Positions 49,004 through 58,756 of a stretch of 64,000 nucleotides of DNA are shown piece by piece. The stretch comes from Aureimonas psammosilenae (GTDB lineage Bacteria > Pseudomonadota > Alphaproteobacteria > Rhizobiales > Rhizobiaceae), in assembly GCF_009176975.1 (NCBI RefSeq), contig NZ_WEZG01000005.1:283488-347487 (forward strand), in the 5' to 3' direction. A model generated the notes under the pieces. The model had not been told where the DNA came from, ran no database searches, and saw nothing but the letters and a program-made list of their open reading frames with translations. The number at the start of each line of letters is the position of its first letter. Position 1 is the first letter of the stretch. The position numbers were made by a program, and so were the translations under genes.

Positions 49004-49943
49004 TGTGTAAGGCTTGCGACTACACCATCCACGGCCGGCAGCATCACTTCGGCTGGGATAATTCCATCGAACCGGCGCTCCGTGTGGCGCCGGGAGCGAC
49101 GATCGAGTTCGAATGCCGGGATTCGTCGGCGGGGCAACTCACGCCCGACTCCACCGTCGAAAGCGTGAAGACCCTCGATTTCGGCAAGATCAATCCGGTG
49201 TCCGGGCCGATCTTCGTGGACGGGGCCGAGCCCGGCGACGCGCTGAAGGTGACGATCGAGGGCTTCAAGCCGTCCGGCTTCGGATGGACGGCGAACATTC
49301 CAGGTTTCGGGCTTCTCGCCGACCAGTTCCTCGACCCCGCGCTGACCATCTGGAAATACGACGCGCAAAGCCTTGAGCCGGCGGCTTTCGGCGCCCACGG
49401 CCGCGTGCCGCTGAAGCCCTTCGCGGGGACGATCGGCAATGCGCCGGCCGAAGCGGGCCACCATTCGGTGGTGCCGCCGCGCCGCGTCGGCGGCAATCTC
49501 GACATCCGGGACCTGTCCGCCGGCACGGTGCTCTATCTTCCGGTGGAGGTCGCCGGCGCGCTCTTTTCGGTCGGCGACACCCACGCCGCCCAAGGCGACG
49601 GCGAGGTTTGCGGCACGGCCATCGAAAGCCCGATGAACGCCGTCCTGACGCTCGATCTCGTGAAGAACGCCAATCTCGCCATGCCGCGCTTCACGACGCC
49701 GGGGCCGGTGACGCGCCATCTCGACGCCAAGGGCTACGAGGTGACGACGGGCGTCGGGCCGGACCTGATGACAGGCGCGCGTCAGGCGGTTTCCGACATG
49801 GTGGAGCTTCTGGCCAAGCGGTACAATCTCGCGCCGGTCGACGCCTATATGCTCGTTTCCACCTGCGGCGACCTTCGCATTTCCGAGATCGTCGACATGC
49901 CGAACTGGGTGGTGTCCTTCTATTTCCCGCGCGTCGTGTTCGA

Positions 49944-49947
<4 letters not shown>
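49003..49947 (+). CDS. fmdA: Acetamidase/formamidase family amidohydrolase
   Basis: This 314-residue cytoplasmic enzyme of the FmdA/AmdA family hydrolyses formamide, acetamide or related short amides to the acid and ammonia. It is of the shorter class (about 300 residues), against about 400 in Methylophilus FmdA. Typical segments are VSGPIFVDGAEPGDALKVTI, the GNAPAEAG stretch, PPRRVGGNLDIRDLSAGT and GDTHAAQGDGEVCGTAIE, which carry the family's conserved Asp, His and Glu residues. It is embedded between the binding-protein and ATPase genes, with overlaps on both sides. Its product is therefore made with the transporter and is the likely metabolic end-point of the AmiC/AmiR circuit. Confidence 0.92.
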
Positions 49948-51731
<1,784 letters not shown>

Positions 51732-51777
51732 ACCTGCCGCGAAAGCGGGATCGGGAGCAAACGCGGAAGGGCTGTTT

Positions 51778-52065
51778 TCATCTCCGTGCGGACAACAGGA
51801 ACTTCACGTCGCCGAGACTTAAGCCAACGCGCCGCCGCCAAAGCGCATGGGCGTAGCGCAAAAAGAGAAGCAGAAGACCGAGGATCGGCATGTCCCCCAT
51901 TCGCTCCAGCGCATGACTGCGCCGACCGAAAGAGCCGGCGCGAAACCGAGCGCCGCGATGACGAGGTTGAGGGCGTTGGAAATGCGTCCAGTCCGCACGT
52001 CGATCGAAGCGACCAAGGAAAAGAAGCGGGGCCAGAAGACCGGGGAAAAGAATGTCCGGCGTCAT
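51778..52065 (-). pseudogene. Decayed type IV prepilin peptidase (A24) remnant
   Basis: The minus strand keeps both aspartate motifs of A24 aspartic proteases, but in different frames. The frame opened by ATG at 52065 gives MTPDILFPGLLAPLLFL. Then a shift near 52015 leads to VASIDVRTGRISNALNLVIA, matching the first Asp site. A second shift near 51890 returns to the first frame, with LLLLFLRYAHALWRRR and GLSLGDVKFL, the GxGD site. The two Asp are about 64 residues apart, as in intact enzymes. The frame then stops a few residues after the GxGD site, so the last helices are missing. No pilus genes are nearby. It is probably a relic of a tad/pil locus. Confidence 0.65.
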
Positions 52066-52090
52066 GCGAAGGGCTCCGCAGCGCCCGTCC

Positions 52091-52555
52091 TCAGCGCGCC
52101 GCGTGTTCCCAGTCGGCATAGGCGGCGATGAGGTGAGGGAACTCTTTCGGTTCGGGGAAGCGATCGAAACCGTGTGGCGCGACGCGTGCGACGAAGGGAA
52201 GCTTTTCCGAAAGAAAGCTTTCCACGAAGGGGGCGAAGGCGGCGGCATCCTCGAACAGGCTCGATCGCACCACGACGATGTCGCCAAGTCCGGGCGGTCG
52301 GGTGAAGACCCAGCTCGCGCAGCGGATGCAACCCTGGTGTCCCGCAGCCGGATCGGCGCCGATCGGACCGGTTTCGCCCGCCTCGACGCTGACGGCGGCC
52401 GAGGGGTAGATCGCGCCGAGCGAGTACGGGCCGCCGGTCATGCGCTGGCACCCCCGGCAATGGCAGGCGCCGGTCGCGAGCGGAGCCCCCGCCGCGTCGA
52501 GGCGAACAAAGCCGCAGCGGCAGGCCGCGAAGTGGTGGACGGGTTCGGCTGTCAT
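52091..52555 (-). CDS. GFA-family zinc-binding protein
   Basis: This 154-residue protein of the GFA (glutathione-dependent formaldehyde-activating enzyme-like, CENP-V) fold has zinc-ligand cysteines in AACRCGFVRL, CHCRGCQRMTG and CIRCASW, the usual set of seven or so. Some members bind S-hydroxymethylglutathione; most are uncharacterised. It lies 47 bases downstream of an NTF2-like gene on the same strand, so the two are probably co-transcribed from the promoter shared with the divergent marR gene. Confidence 0.88.
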   Translation of the reverse strand: MTAEPVHHFAACRCGFVRLDAAGAPLATGACHCRGCQRMTGGPYSLGAIYPSAAVSVEAGETGPIGADPAAGHQGCIRCASWVFTRPPGLGDIVVVRSSLFEDAAAFAPFVESFLSEKLPFVARVAPHGFDRFPEPKEFPHLIAAYADWEHAAR

Positions 52556-52602
52556 ACTCTTCCTTCTCCAGGGCCGCGTCGGCGAGATCGGCGGGAACGC
52601 CG

Positions 52603-52974
52603 TCAGTCGCTCTCGACGATATCGAAGCGGGCGACCTTGCCGTCGGTGAAATGGAAGAGATGGCCAACCATCTTGTCCTTCAAGCCATCCACCTGCACCC
52701 GATTGCCATCGCCGTCGCGGATGGTCTGCCGAACCTCCACGAGAACGGCTCCGTCATCGGCCTCGCTGAAGCCCACTGGCTCGACATGGGGATCGACGAG
52801 CGACCATTGGCGGGTCCAGTAATCGCGGATGCCGTCATGGCCGTGGACATGGCCGCCGTCCATGCCGTTGGCCCAGGCGACATCGTCGGTGAGCATGGCG
52901 AGGACGCCGGGAATGTCCTTGGCGTTGAAGCGCTCGTAAAGGCGGCGGAGGGTGTCGACGTTCTGGTTCATCAT
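52603..52974 (-). CDS. NTF2-like (SnoaL-type) family protein
   Basis: This 123-residue alpha+beta cone-fold protein starts MMNQNVDTLRRLYERFNAKD and contains the SnoaL-like pocket segments VLAMLTDDVAWANG, GIRDYWTRQWSL and VGHLFHFTDGKVARFDIVES. Such proteins act as small isomerases, dehydratases or ligand binders; the function is not predictable here. AAAGG lies five bases before the ATG at 52974. The upstream gap to marR contains two operator-like palindromes. Confidence 0.85.
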   Translation of the reverse strand: MMNQNVDTLRRLYERFNAKDIPGVLAMLTDDVAWANGMDGGHVHGHDGIRDYWTRQWSLVDPHVEPVGFSEADDGAVLVEVRQTIRDGDGNRVQVDGLKDKMVGHLFHFTDGKVARFDIVESD

Positions 52975-53044
52975 CTCTGCCTTTGCTGCAATGCCGACGG
53001 CCCGTGAGGGCACCGCCTCATTGCCCTTTGCGTCACCATCTTAT

Positions 53045-53076
53045 ATAGGAACCTATGCATCAAGATAGGGTCCTAT
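53045..53076. promoter_or_regulatory. Two tandem MarR-type palindromes
   Basis: ATAGG-AA-CCTAT (53045-53056) and ATAGG-GT-CCTAT (53065-53076) have identical perfect 5-bp arms and are centred 20 bp apart, two helical turns. The second overlaps the marR start codon at 53075. The spacing and location in the divergent gap point to MarR dimers that repress both marR and the NTF2-like/GFA unit. Confidence 0.75.
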
Positions 53077-53551
53077 GCAAGACGACGATCCTTTAGCCGA
53101 CGTTCTCGTCACCCCCGGTCATCTCGTCAGCCTCGCGGCGCGCAGCTTCGCCCGTCTCAGCGAAGCGCGCTTGAAGCCCCTCGGCTTCGGGGTCGGCACC
53201 CTGCCGGTTCTGGTCGCGTTGGAGGAGGGCCATGCGGAAACGCAGCGCGATCTCGCGCGCTTCGCCAGGATCGAGCAGCCGTCCATGGCGCAGATGCTGG
53301 CGCGGATGGAGCGGGACGGGCTGATCCGACGCAAGCCCGATCCCACCGATGGCCGCAGCAGCCGCGTGGCTTTGACGGAGGCTGCGCGGGCGCGGCTTCC
53401 GGAAGCGTGCGCGACCCTTTTCCAGGGCAATCGCGAGGCGCTCGCCGGGTTCTCCGATCGCGAGGCGGCTCAGTTCGTCGCTCTGCTCACGCGCTTGATC
53501 GACAATCTGGACAAACTGACCAAGAACGATCCGCCCCCCTCTCGGACATAG
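53075..53551 (+). CDS. MarR-family transcriptional regulator
   Basis: This 158-residue winged-helix dimer has the recognition region around RDLARFARIEQPSMAQMLAR (about residues 66-86), followed by the beta-wing RRKPDPTDGRSSRVALTEAA, in which the DxRS core is typical of MarR. The flanking N- and C-terminal helices form the dimer interface. The start codon lies within the second operator-like palindrome and lacks a good ribosome site. Translation may start at this ATG by leaderless or weak initiation. It probably represses the divergent NTF2-like and GFA genes; the inducer is unknown. Confidence 0.92.
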   Translation: MQDDDPLADVLVTPGHLVSLAARSFARLSEARLKPLGFGVGTLPVLVALEEGHAETQRDLARFARIEQPSMAQMLARMERDGLIRRKPDPTDGRSSRVALTEAARARLPEACATLFQGNREALAGFSDREAAQFVALLTRLIDNLDKLTKNDPPPSRT

Positions 53552-53717
53552 GCGATCCCATCAGAAGCCGAAGCGGATCGATGTAACGGCGGCTCTCTCG
53601 CAGAGCAGTCAATCGACGGGCCGATGAGCGCTTCGCAAACGATTTCCCGTTGCCGAGGACATCAGGACGTCTTCGACGATCTGCGTCATTCTTGCGCGTC
53701 CGCGGTGAACGCCGCTC

Positions 53718-54419
53718 TCAGGTCGCGTGGCGTGACAGAAGGCCCTGTGCGATGCGGGACGCGTTGGCGACGTGCGTTGCCGCCGCGGTTGCGGCCGCAT
53801 CGCGGTCCCGGTGGCGGATGGCGGCCACGATGCGGCTCATCTGGTCGGGGCCTTCCACGTCGCGTCGCGCCGTCTTGATCGTCATGGAGCGCAGATGGTT
53901 GATGCGGACCGTCAGCGAACTGACGATGCTCCAGGCGACGTCGCATTCGGCCTCGGCGAAGAGGGTCCGGTAGAATTCCGTGGTCTCGGCCAGCACGAGG
54001 CGGCTGTCCCCGGCGGCATAGGCCTGACGGATGCGTTGGAGCACGATCTCGAGGCGGTCGGCGGCCTCTGGCCCCTTGCGCTCGGCGCAGATGCCGGCGG
54101 CGAGCCCTTCCAGGGAGCCGCGGATATCGTAGATCTGCTTGGCTTCCTCCAGCGACGTTTCGGCGACCACGGGCCCGCGCTGGGGCAGGTTCGCGACCAG
54201 ACCTTCCGACTCCAGGTGCCGCAGAACCTCCCGCACGATCGTGCGGCTGACGCCGAGCCGCTCGCAAAGGTCGCGCTCCACAAGCCGCTCGCCCGGCGCA
54301 AAGTAGCGCTCGAGGATCGATTCGCGCATCTTCTCCAGCGTGAGTTCGCGAAGCGTGCGCTGGGGGCGCTCCACCCGAAGGCTCGTTATGCCGGGCGCCT
54401 TGGCCGATATCGTGCTCAT
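53718..54419 (-). CDS. GntR-family regulator (FCD/FadR class)
   Basis: This 233-residue regulator has a winged helix-turn-helix (about residues 25-90; GERLVERDLCERLGVSRTIV and LRHLESEGLVANLPQRG) and a C-terminal all-helical FCD ligand-binding domain (about 95-225), with metal-site type residues in EFYRTLF and the final AAATHVANASRI. It is the last gene of the long leftward operon, 39 bases after the PotA-type gene. The palindrome TGGTATACCA in the promoter at 63615-63624 is the kind recognised by FCD-type GntR proteins, so it is the likely repressor of the whole catabolic run. Confidence 0.9.
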   Translation of the reverse strand: MSTISAKAPGITSLRVERPQRTLRELTLEKMRESILERYFAPGERLVERDLCERLGVSRTIVREVLRHLESEGLVANLPQRGPVVAETSLEEAKQIYDIRGSLEGLAAGICAERKGPEAADRLEIVLQRIRQAYAAGDSRLVLAETTEFYRTLFAEAECDVAWSIVSSLTVRINHLRSMTIKTARRDVEGPDQMSRIVAAIRHRDRDAAATAAATHVANASRIAQGLLSRHAT

Positions 54420-54458
54420 ATGGGTCTCCCGCTCACTGCGCTTGGCTTGCGAACCCTA

Positions 54459-55541
54459 TCAGCAGAAGACGTGCGTGGCTTGCGGGTCGAAGCCGAGCCA
54501 GACCGTATCGCCCCGCGACAGGCCTTCGATCGCGCCGTGGCCGAAAGGCAGGCGCACCGCCACATCCTCGCCCCAGCCGGTGGTCGCCGCGACATGGACG
54601 TTGGAGCCGAGGAAGGTGAGGTCGGAAACACGCACGGGAAGCGTCCGCCCGTCACCCGGCTCCCGGCGGTGAAGCTGAATGCGCTCGGGGCGCAGGAGCA
54701 GGGCCCCCGCCGCCCGCTGGCCGCCCGAACCGTGCACCGGAACGCCGGGCACGAGAAGGTCGGACCCGAGCCGGATATCGGCCGTATGGCCGTCCGAGCG
54801 CACGACCTCGCAGGACAGGAAGTCGCTGTCGCCCACGAACTCGGCGACGAACCGCGTGGCGGGATTGGCGTAGAGTTCGGGGCCGGTTCCGACCTGATCG
54901 ATCACGCCCTTGGAGAACACGGCGATGCGGTCCGACATGCGCAGCGCTTCCTCCTGGTCGTGGGTGACGTAAAGGATGGTCACTTCCGTTTCCTGATGGA
55001 TGCGACGGATCTCGTGCTGGATCTCCTCGCGCAGCTTCTTGTCGAGCGCCGACAAGGGCTCGTCCATGAGAAGCACGGGCGGGTCGTAGGAGAGCGCGCG
55101 GGCGAGCGCCACGCGCTGCTGCTGGCCGCCCGACATATCGGAGGGACGGCGATCCTCGAAGCCCTCCAGGCGCACGAGCTTCAGCATCTCCTTCACCTTC
55201 GCGTCGATCTCGGCCCTCGGGCGGCGGCGGACCTTCAAGGGAAAGCCGACATTCTCGGCGACCGTCAGGTGAGGAAACAGCGTGTAGCGCTGGAACACCA
55301 TGCCGATTTGTCTGAGATGCGAAGGCGTTTGCAGGATCGAGCGGCCTTCGAGGAGGATGTCGCCGGCGGTCGGGTCCTGAAACCCGGCGAGGATGTAGAG
55401 GGTCGTGGACTTGCCCGAGCCGGACGGCCCGAGAAAGGTCATGAACTCTCCCCGGCGGACTTCGAGATTGACGTCCTGAACGGCGGTGACGGCACCGTAA
55501 TCCTTACGGATGCCGCGGATCTGTAGGTAGGGCGCGGTCAC
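54459..55541 (-). CDS. ABC importer ATPase, PotA/polyamine-opine class
   Basis: This 360-residue cytoplasmic ATPase has Walker A GPSGSGKST near 40, the Q-loop FQRYTLFPHLTV, signature MSGGQQQRVALARA, Walker B VLLMDEPLSALD and H-loop YVTHDQEEAL. A C-terminal TOBE_2 domain includes RPERIQLHRREP. It starts with GTG overlapping the stop of the PotC-type gene; longer frames upstream are shadows of that gene. It powers the importer encoded by the preceding three genes. Confidence 0.92.
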   Translation of the reverse strand: MTAPYLQIRGIRKDYGAVTAVQDVNLEVRRGEFMTFLGPSGSGKSTTLYILAGFQDPTAGDILLEGRSILQTPSHLRQIGMVFQRYTLFPHLTVAENVGFPLKVRRRPRAEIDAKVKEMLKLVRLEGFEDRRPSDMSGGQQQRVALARALSYDPPVLLMDEPLSALDKKLREEIQHEIRRIHQETEVTILYVTHDQEEALRMSDRIAVFSKGVIDQVGTGPELYANPATRFVAEFVGDSDFLSCEVVRSDGHTADIRLGSDLLVPGVPVHGSGGQRAAGALLLRPERIQLHRREPGDGRTLPVRVSDLTFLGSNVHVAATTGWGEDVAVRLPFGHGAIEGLSRGDTVWLGFDPQATHVFC

Positions 55542-56338
55542 GATTTGAACCCCTTTCGAACCAGGGCGACGAGCAGCATCAGGATGATGGTCAGAAGAAC
55601 GAGGAGGGTGGAGGCGCTGGCGACCACCGGCGTCAGGTCCTGGCGCAGCACCGTCCAGATCCGCACGGGCAGCGTTTGAAGGGTCGGGCTCGCCATGAAG
55701 ATCGCCAGCACCACCTCGTCCCACGAAGTGAGGAACGAGAAGATCGCCGCCGAGAACAGGCCGTGCCCGATGGCCGGCAGCGTCACGCGGAACTTGGCTT
55801 CCAGCGGGCTCGCGCCGCAAAGAACGGCGGCGTCCTCGATGGACTTGTCGAAGCCTTCGAGCGCGTTGGTGATGGCCAGAACCGAGAAGGGCAGCGCCAC
55901 CACGAGATGGGCGAGAACGAAGCCAGGCACCGTCCCGTTGAGGCCGAGGCGCAGGAAGAAGGCGTAGAGCGCCACCGCCAGCACCACCACCGGCAGGATC
56001 ATGGGCGTCAGAAAGAAGGCCTTCAGCGTTTCGCGCCCCCGGAACTTTCCACGCACCAGGGCGAAGGACGCGCAAAGGCCGATGCCGACCGAGAACACCG
56101 TCACGAGGGCGGCGATCTGGAAACTCGTCCAGGCGGATGCGAGCCAGCGCGGGTCGGCGAAGAACTCACGATACCAGCGCAACGTCCAGGACGGCGGCGG
56201 AAAGATCAGCCATTGCGACGAGCCGAAGGACAGGGCGGCGATGAAGACGATCGGCAGGAGCAGAAAAGCGGCGGTGAGGGCGGTGATGCCGACCAGCACC
56301 CATCTCCACCAGCCGAGCCGTTCGAAACTGAGCAGCAT
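55538..56338 (-). CDS. ABC permease, PotC class
   Basis: This 266-residue inner-membrane permease has six helices, beginning WWRWVLVGITALTAAFLLLP. The EAA loop is SIEDAAVLCGASPLEAKFRV and the motif TSWDEVVLAIFMASPTLQTL is typical of PotC/YdcV proteins. The ATG at 56338 is preceded by GGAGG eight bases away and lies one base after the PotB-type stop. It overlaps the ATPase gene by GTGA. Confidence 0.92.
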   Translation of the reverse strand: MLLSFERLGWWRWVLVGITALTAAFLLLPIVFIAALSFGSSQWLIFPPPSWTLRWYREFFADPRWLASAWTSFQIAALVTVFSVGIGLCASFALVRGKFRGRETLKAFFLTPMILPVVVLAVALYAFFLRLGLNGTVPGFVLAHLVVALPFSVLAITNALEGFDKSIEDAAVLCGASPLEAKFRVTLPAIGHGLFSAAIFSFLTSWDEVVLAIFMASPTLQTLPVRIWTVLRQDLTPVVASASTLLVLLTIILMLLVALVRKGFKS

Positions 56339-56339
56339 C

Positions 56340-57215
56340 TCAGCGTCCTCCCATCTGCGAGGTGCCGAACAGCTTGAGCTGGAAGGCGTAGAGGGCGAGC
56401 GTCGCGACAAGGAGAACCAGCGCCGCCGCGCTTCCCATGCCCCAATTGACGAGGCTCTGGACGAACTGCGCGATGAGTTCGGCGAGCATCATGTTGCTGG
56501 TGCCGCCGAGAAGCGCAGGCGTGACGAAATAGCCGAGCGACATCACGAAGACCATCAGCGCGCCGGCGGCCATGCCGGGGGCGGCGAGCGGCAGGAGAAC
56601 GCGCCGGAGCGACTGCCAGCGCGTCGCGCCGCAAAGCGCGGCCGCCTGGAGGATCGAGGGGTCGATGCGCCGGATCACGCCATAGAGCGGCAGGATGATG
56701 AAGGGCAGCATGATGTAGACCATGCCGATGGTCACGCCGACGAGATTGTTGACGAGCGTCAGGGGCTGGTCGATCACCCCAAGATTCATCAGCGTCTTGT
56801 TGATGATGCCGGTGCGCTGAAGAAGCACCATCCAGGCATAGGTGCGCGCCAGAAGATTGGTCCACATCGACAGAAGCAGGATCGCGAAGACGATCCGCGC
56901 CCAATGGGCGGGCATGATGGCGAGCGTCCAGGCGACGGGAAAGCCGATCAGGAGCGAGATCGCGGTGACGAGGCCCGACACGAGGAAGGTGTTGAGGAAA
57001 ACGCGCAGATAGGTCGAGGACCCGAGCAGTTCGGCATAGTTGCCGAGCCCCGGCACCGGCTCCAGGACGCTGCGCAGGAGCAGGGAAACCACCGGCACCA
57101 CGAAGAAAACGAAGAGCAGAACGAGCGCGGGAACGGCAGGGCCCAGTCCTCGCGGAACGAGGCTCCGGCGCGACGGGCGCCCGTCGAGGGCGGATGTGTC
57201 GGATATGTTGGACAT
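56340..57215 (-). CDS. ABC permease, PotB class
   Basis: This 291-residue inner-membrane permease has a basic N-terminal tail and first helix ALVLLFVFFVVPVVSLLLRS, then a loop and five helices. The EAA loop is SILQAAALCGATRWQSLRRV. It is the typical partner of PotC in polyamine/putrescine/opine importers. I use the ATG at 57215 (family start); AGGA lies further than usual. The gap to the binding-protein gene (about 150 bases) holds a strong hairpin. Confidence 0.9.
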   Translation of the reverse strand: MSNISDTSALDGRPSRRSLVPRGLGPAVPALVLLFVFFVVPVVSLLLRSVLEPVPGLGNYAELLGSSTYLRVFLNTFLVSGLVTAISLLIGFPVAWTLAIMPAHWARIVFAILLLSMWTNLLARTYAWMVLLQRTGIINKTLMNLGVIDQPLTLVNNLVGVTIGMVYIMLPFIILPLYGVIRRIDPSILQAAALCGATRWQSLRRVLLPLAAPGMAAGALMVFVMSLGYFVTPALLGGTSNMMLAELIAQFVQSLVNWGMGSAAALVLLVATLALYAFQLKLFGTSQMGGR

Positions 57216-57314
57216 GGTGTGCTGCCATCCTCCCGATGGAATGTCCCGTGGCGCGGGGTGCCGGCTCATCGAACCGGCAGGACCCCGGACGAACGAAGCC
57301 TGTCCGGAGCCTTC

Positions 57315-57343
57315 GGGGGCCGGTCCGCGCCGACCGTGCCCCC
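57315..57343 (-). terminator. GC-rich hairpin between binding-protein and permease genes
   Basis: GGGGGC-CGGTC (57315-57325) pairs with GACCG-T-GCCCCC (57332-57343), an 11-bp stem with one bulged T and a 6-base loop. It lies 27 bases after the PotD-type stop and about 100 bases before the PotB-type start. A weaker CCGGAC/GTCCGG hairpin follows it in the same gap. Confidence 0.6.
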
Positions 57344-57369
57344 TTGTTCGAAGAACGCGCTTCGACCCG

Positions 57370-58386
57370 TTACTGCGCCTGCCAGGCGTACCAGCGGGTG
57401 CCGATCTCGTCGCGATGCTCGGCCCAGTAGTTCATGTCGGAATTGACCTGGGTCGCCTTCTGCTGATCGGGCAGGGTCTTGGCGATGTCGGGCGCCATCA
57501 GCGGGGGCGAGTCGAGATTGGTCGGGGCGTAGCCCGTGGCCGCCGCCATGTCGGCTTGGCCTTGGGGCGAGGAGGCGTAGGCGATGAACTTCATCGCCGC
57601 TTCCTTGTTCTTGGCGCCCTTGGGCACCACGAGCGCGTCGGCCGCGGTGATGTTGCCGTCCCACGAGGTCTCGATCGGCAGCCCGTCGGCTGCGAGCGAG
57701 GTGAGGCGGCCGTTCCAGAACGAGCCGAAGGGCGCTTCGGCGGAGGCCAGGAGCTGCTGCGACTGCGCGCCGCCCGACCACCAGATGATGTCGGACTTGA
57801 TCGTGTCGAGCTTCTTGAAGGCGCGGTCGAGATCCAGCGGATAAAGCTTGTCGGCCGGAACGCCGTCCGCCAGAAGCGCCGCCTCGATCACGCCGGGCGC
57901 CGACCACTTGTAGAAGGTGCGCTTGCCGGGGAACTTGGCCGTGTCGAAGAGATCGGCCCAGCTCTTGGGGCAGGCGGCGACGGCGCCGGAATTGCAGCCG
58001 ATCACGAAGGAATAATAGAACGAGCCGACCGAATGGTCGGTGACGAAGCGCGGATCGAGCCGGGTCTTGTCGATCACCGCGAAGTCGAGCGGCTCGAGAA
58101 ACCCGTTCTTGCCGGCCTGGACGGCGTAGTCGCCTTCGACGTCCACCGCGTCCCAGGTGACGCCGCTTGCCTCCACCATGGCCTTCAGCTTGCCGTAGTC
58201 CGTCGGGCCGTCCATCAGGACGTTGGTGCCGGAGGCGGCGGTGAACTTGTCGGCCCAGGACGCCTTCTGCGCGTCCTGCGTCGTGCCGCCCCAACTGGTG
58301 AACACCATGTCGGCGGCCGAAGCCGAAACGCCGGCACTGAGTGTCAGAAGCGCGAGCGACGCGGTGATGATCTTCAGGCTTTTCAT
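57370..58386 (-). CDS. Periplasmic binding protein, PotD class
   Basis: This 338-residue extracellular solute-binding protein has a signal peptide (MKSLKIITASLALLTLSAGV, cleavage ASA near residue 24). Class segments are MVFTSWGGTTQDAQKASWAD, WDAVDVEGDYAVQAGKNGF and PKSWADLFDTAKFPGKRTFY, which places it with PotD/PotF/opine-binding proteins. GAGGAAAAAG precedes the ATG. It leads the four-gene importer within the catabolic operon, 41 bases after the NIPSNAP gene. The ligand is unknown; it is presumably the compound degraded by the flavin-dependent enzymes upstream. Confidence 0.92.
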   Translation of the reverse strand: MKSLKIITASLALLTLSAGVSASAADMVFTSWGGTTQDAQKASWADKFTAASGTNVLMDGPTDYGKLKAMVEASGVTWDAVDVEGDYAVQAGKNGFLEPLDFAVIDKTRLDPRFVTDHSVGSFYYSFVIGCNSGAVAACPKSWADLFDTAKFPGKRTFYKWSAPGVIEAALLADGVPADKLYPLDLDRAFKKLDTIKSDIIWWSGGAQSQQLLASAEAPFGSFWNGRLTSLAADGLPIETSWDGNITAADALVVPKGAKNKEAAMKFIAYASSPQGQADMAAATGYAPTNLDSPPLMAPDIAKTLPDQQKATQVNSDMNYWAEHRDEIGTRWYAWQAQ

Positions 58387-58427
58387 TGCTTTTTCCTCCC
58401 AGAAAAAATGGCTTGGCCGCGTGGATG

Positions 58428-58751
58428 TCAGGGTCCAGTCGGCGGAACGGGCGAGAACGGCGCGGCTTTCATGATCTTGTTGTCGCCGCTGACGATGAGG
58501 TCGCGGATGCGCGGCAGGAAGGCCTGCCATTCGGGGTCGGCACCGAGCGCGGCGCGGCGCCGCTCGCGATCGTCGAGGCCGGGAAAGGCCCAGATATGGA
58601 CGATCTCGTTCAAGGGGCCGATCTCGGAATAAAAATAGCCGACCAGCGTGCCGAGATGGCGCTTCTGGATGGCGATCCCTTCCGCGACGGCGCGAAGGTA
58701 GTCCGGCACGGAGCCGTTGCGGAGGCGATAGGTTCGGATTTCGTAGATCAT
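58428..58751 (-). CDS. NIPSNAP-family protein
   Basis: This 107-residue ferredoxin-like (dimeric alpha-beta barrel) protein begins MIYEIRTYRLRNGSVPDYLR and contains LVGYFYSEIGPLNEIVHIWA followed by WQAFLPRIRDLI. This is a single NIPSNAP domain of the usual size. Bacterial members often sit in catabolic operons; their chemistry is mostly undefined. The start may instead be GTG at 58760, overlapping the aldehyde dehydrogenase stop, which would add three residues. Confidence 0.88.
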   Translation of the reverse strand: MIYEIRTYRLRNGSVPDYLRAVAEGIAIQKRHLGTLVGYFYSEIGPLNEIVHIWAFPGLDDRERRRAALGADPEWQAFLPRIRDLIVSGDNKIMKAAPFSPVPPTGP

Positions 58752-58756
58752 CGCGC

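Noticed and set aside
51819..52016. 66-codon frame in the prepilin peptidase relic treated as an independent small gene
   Set aside because: It is the middle part of the peptidase in a shifted frame. Its start is an internal codon and the second catalytic motif lies in the other frame.
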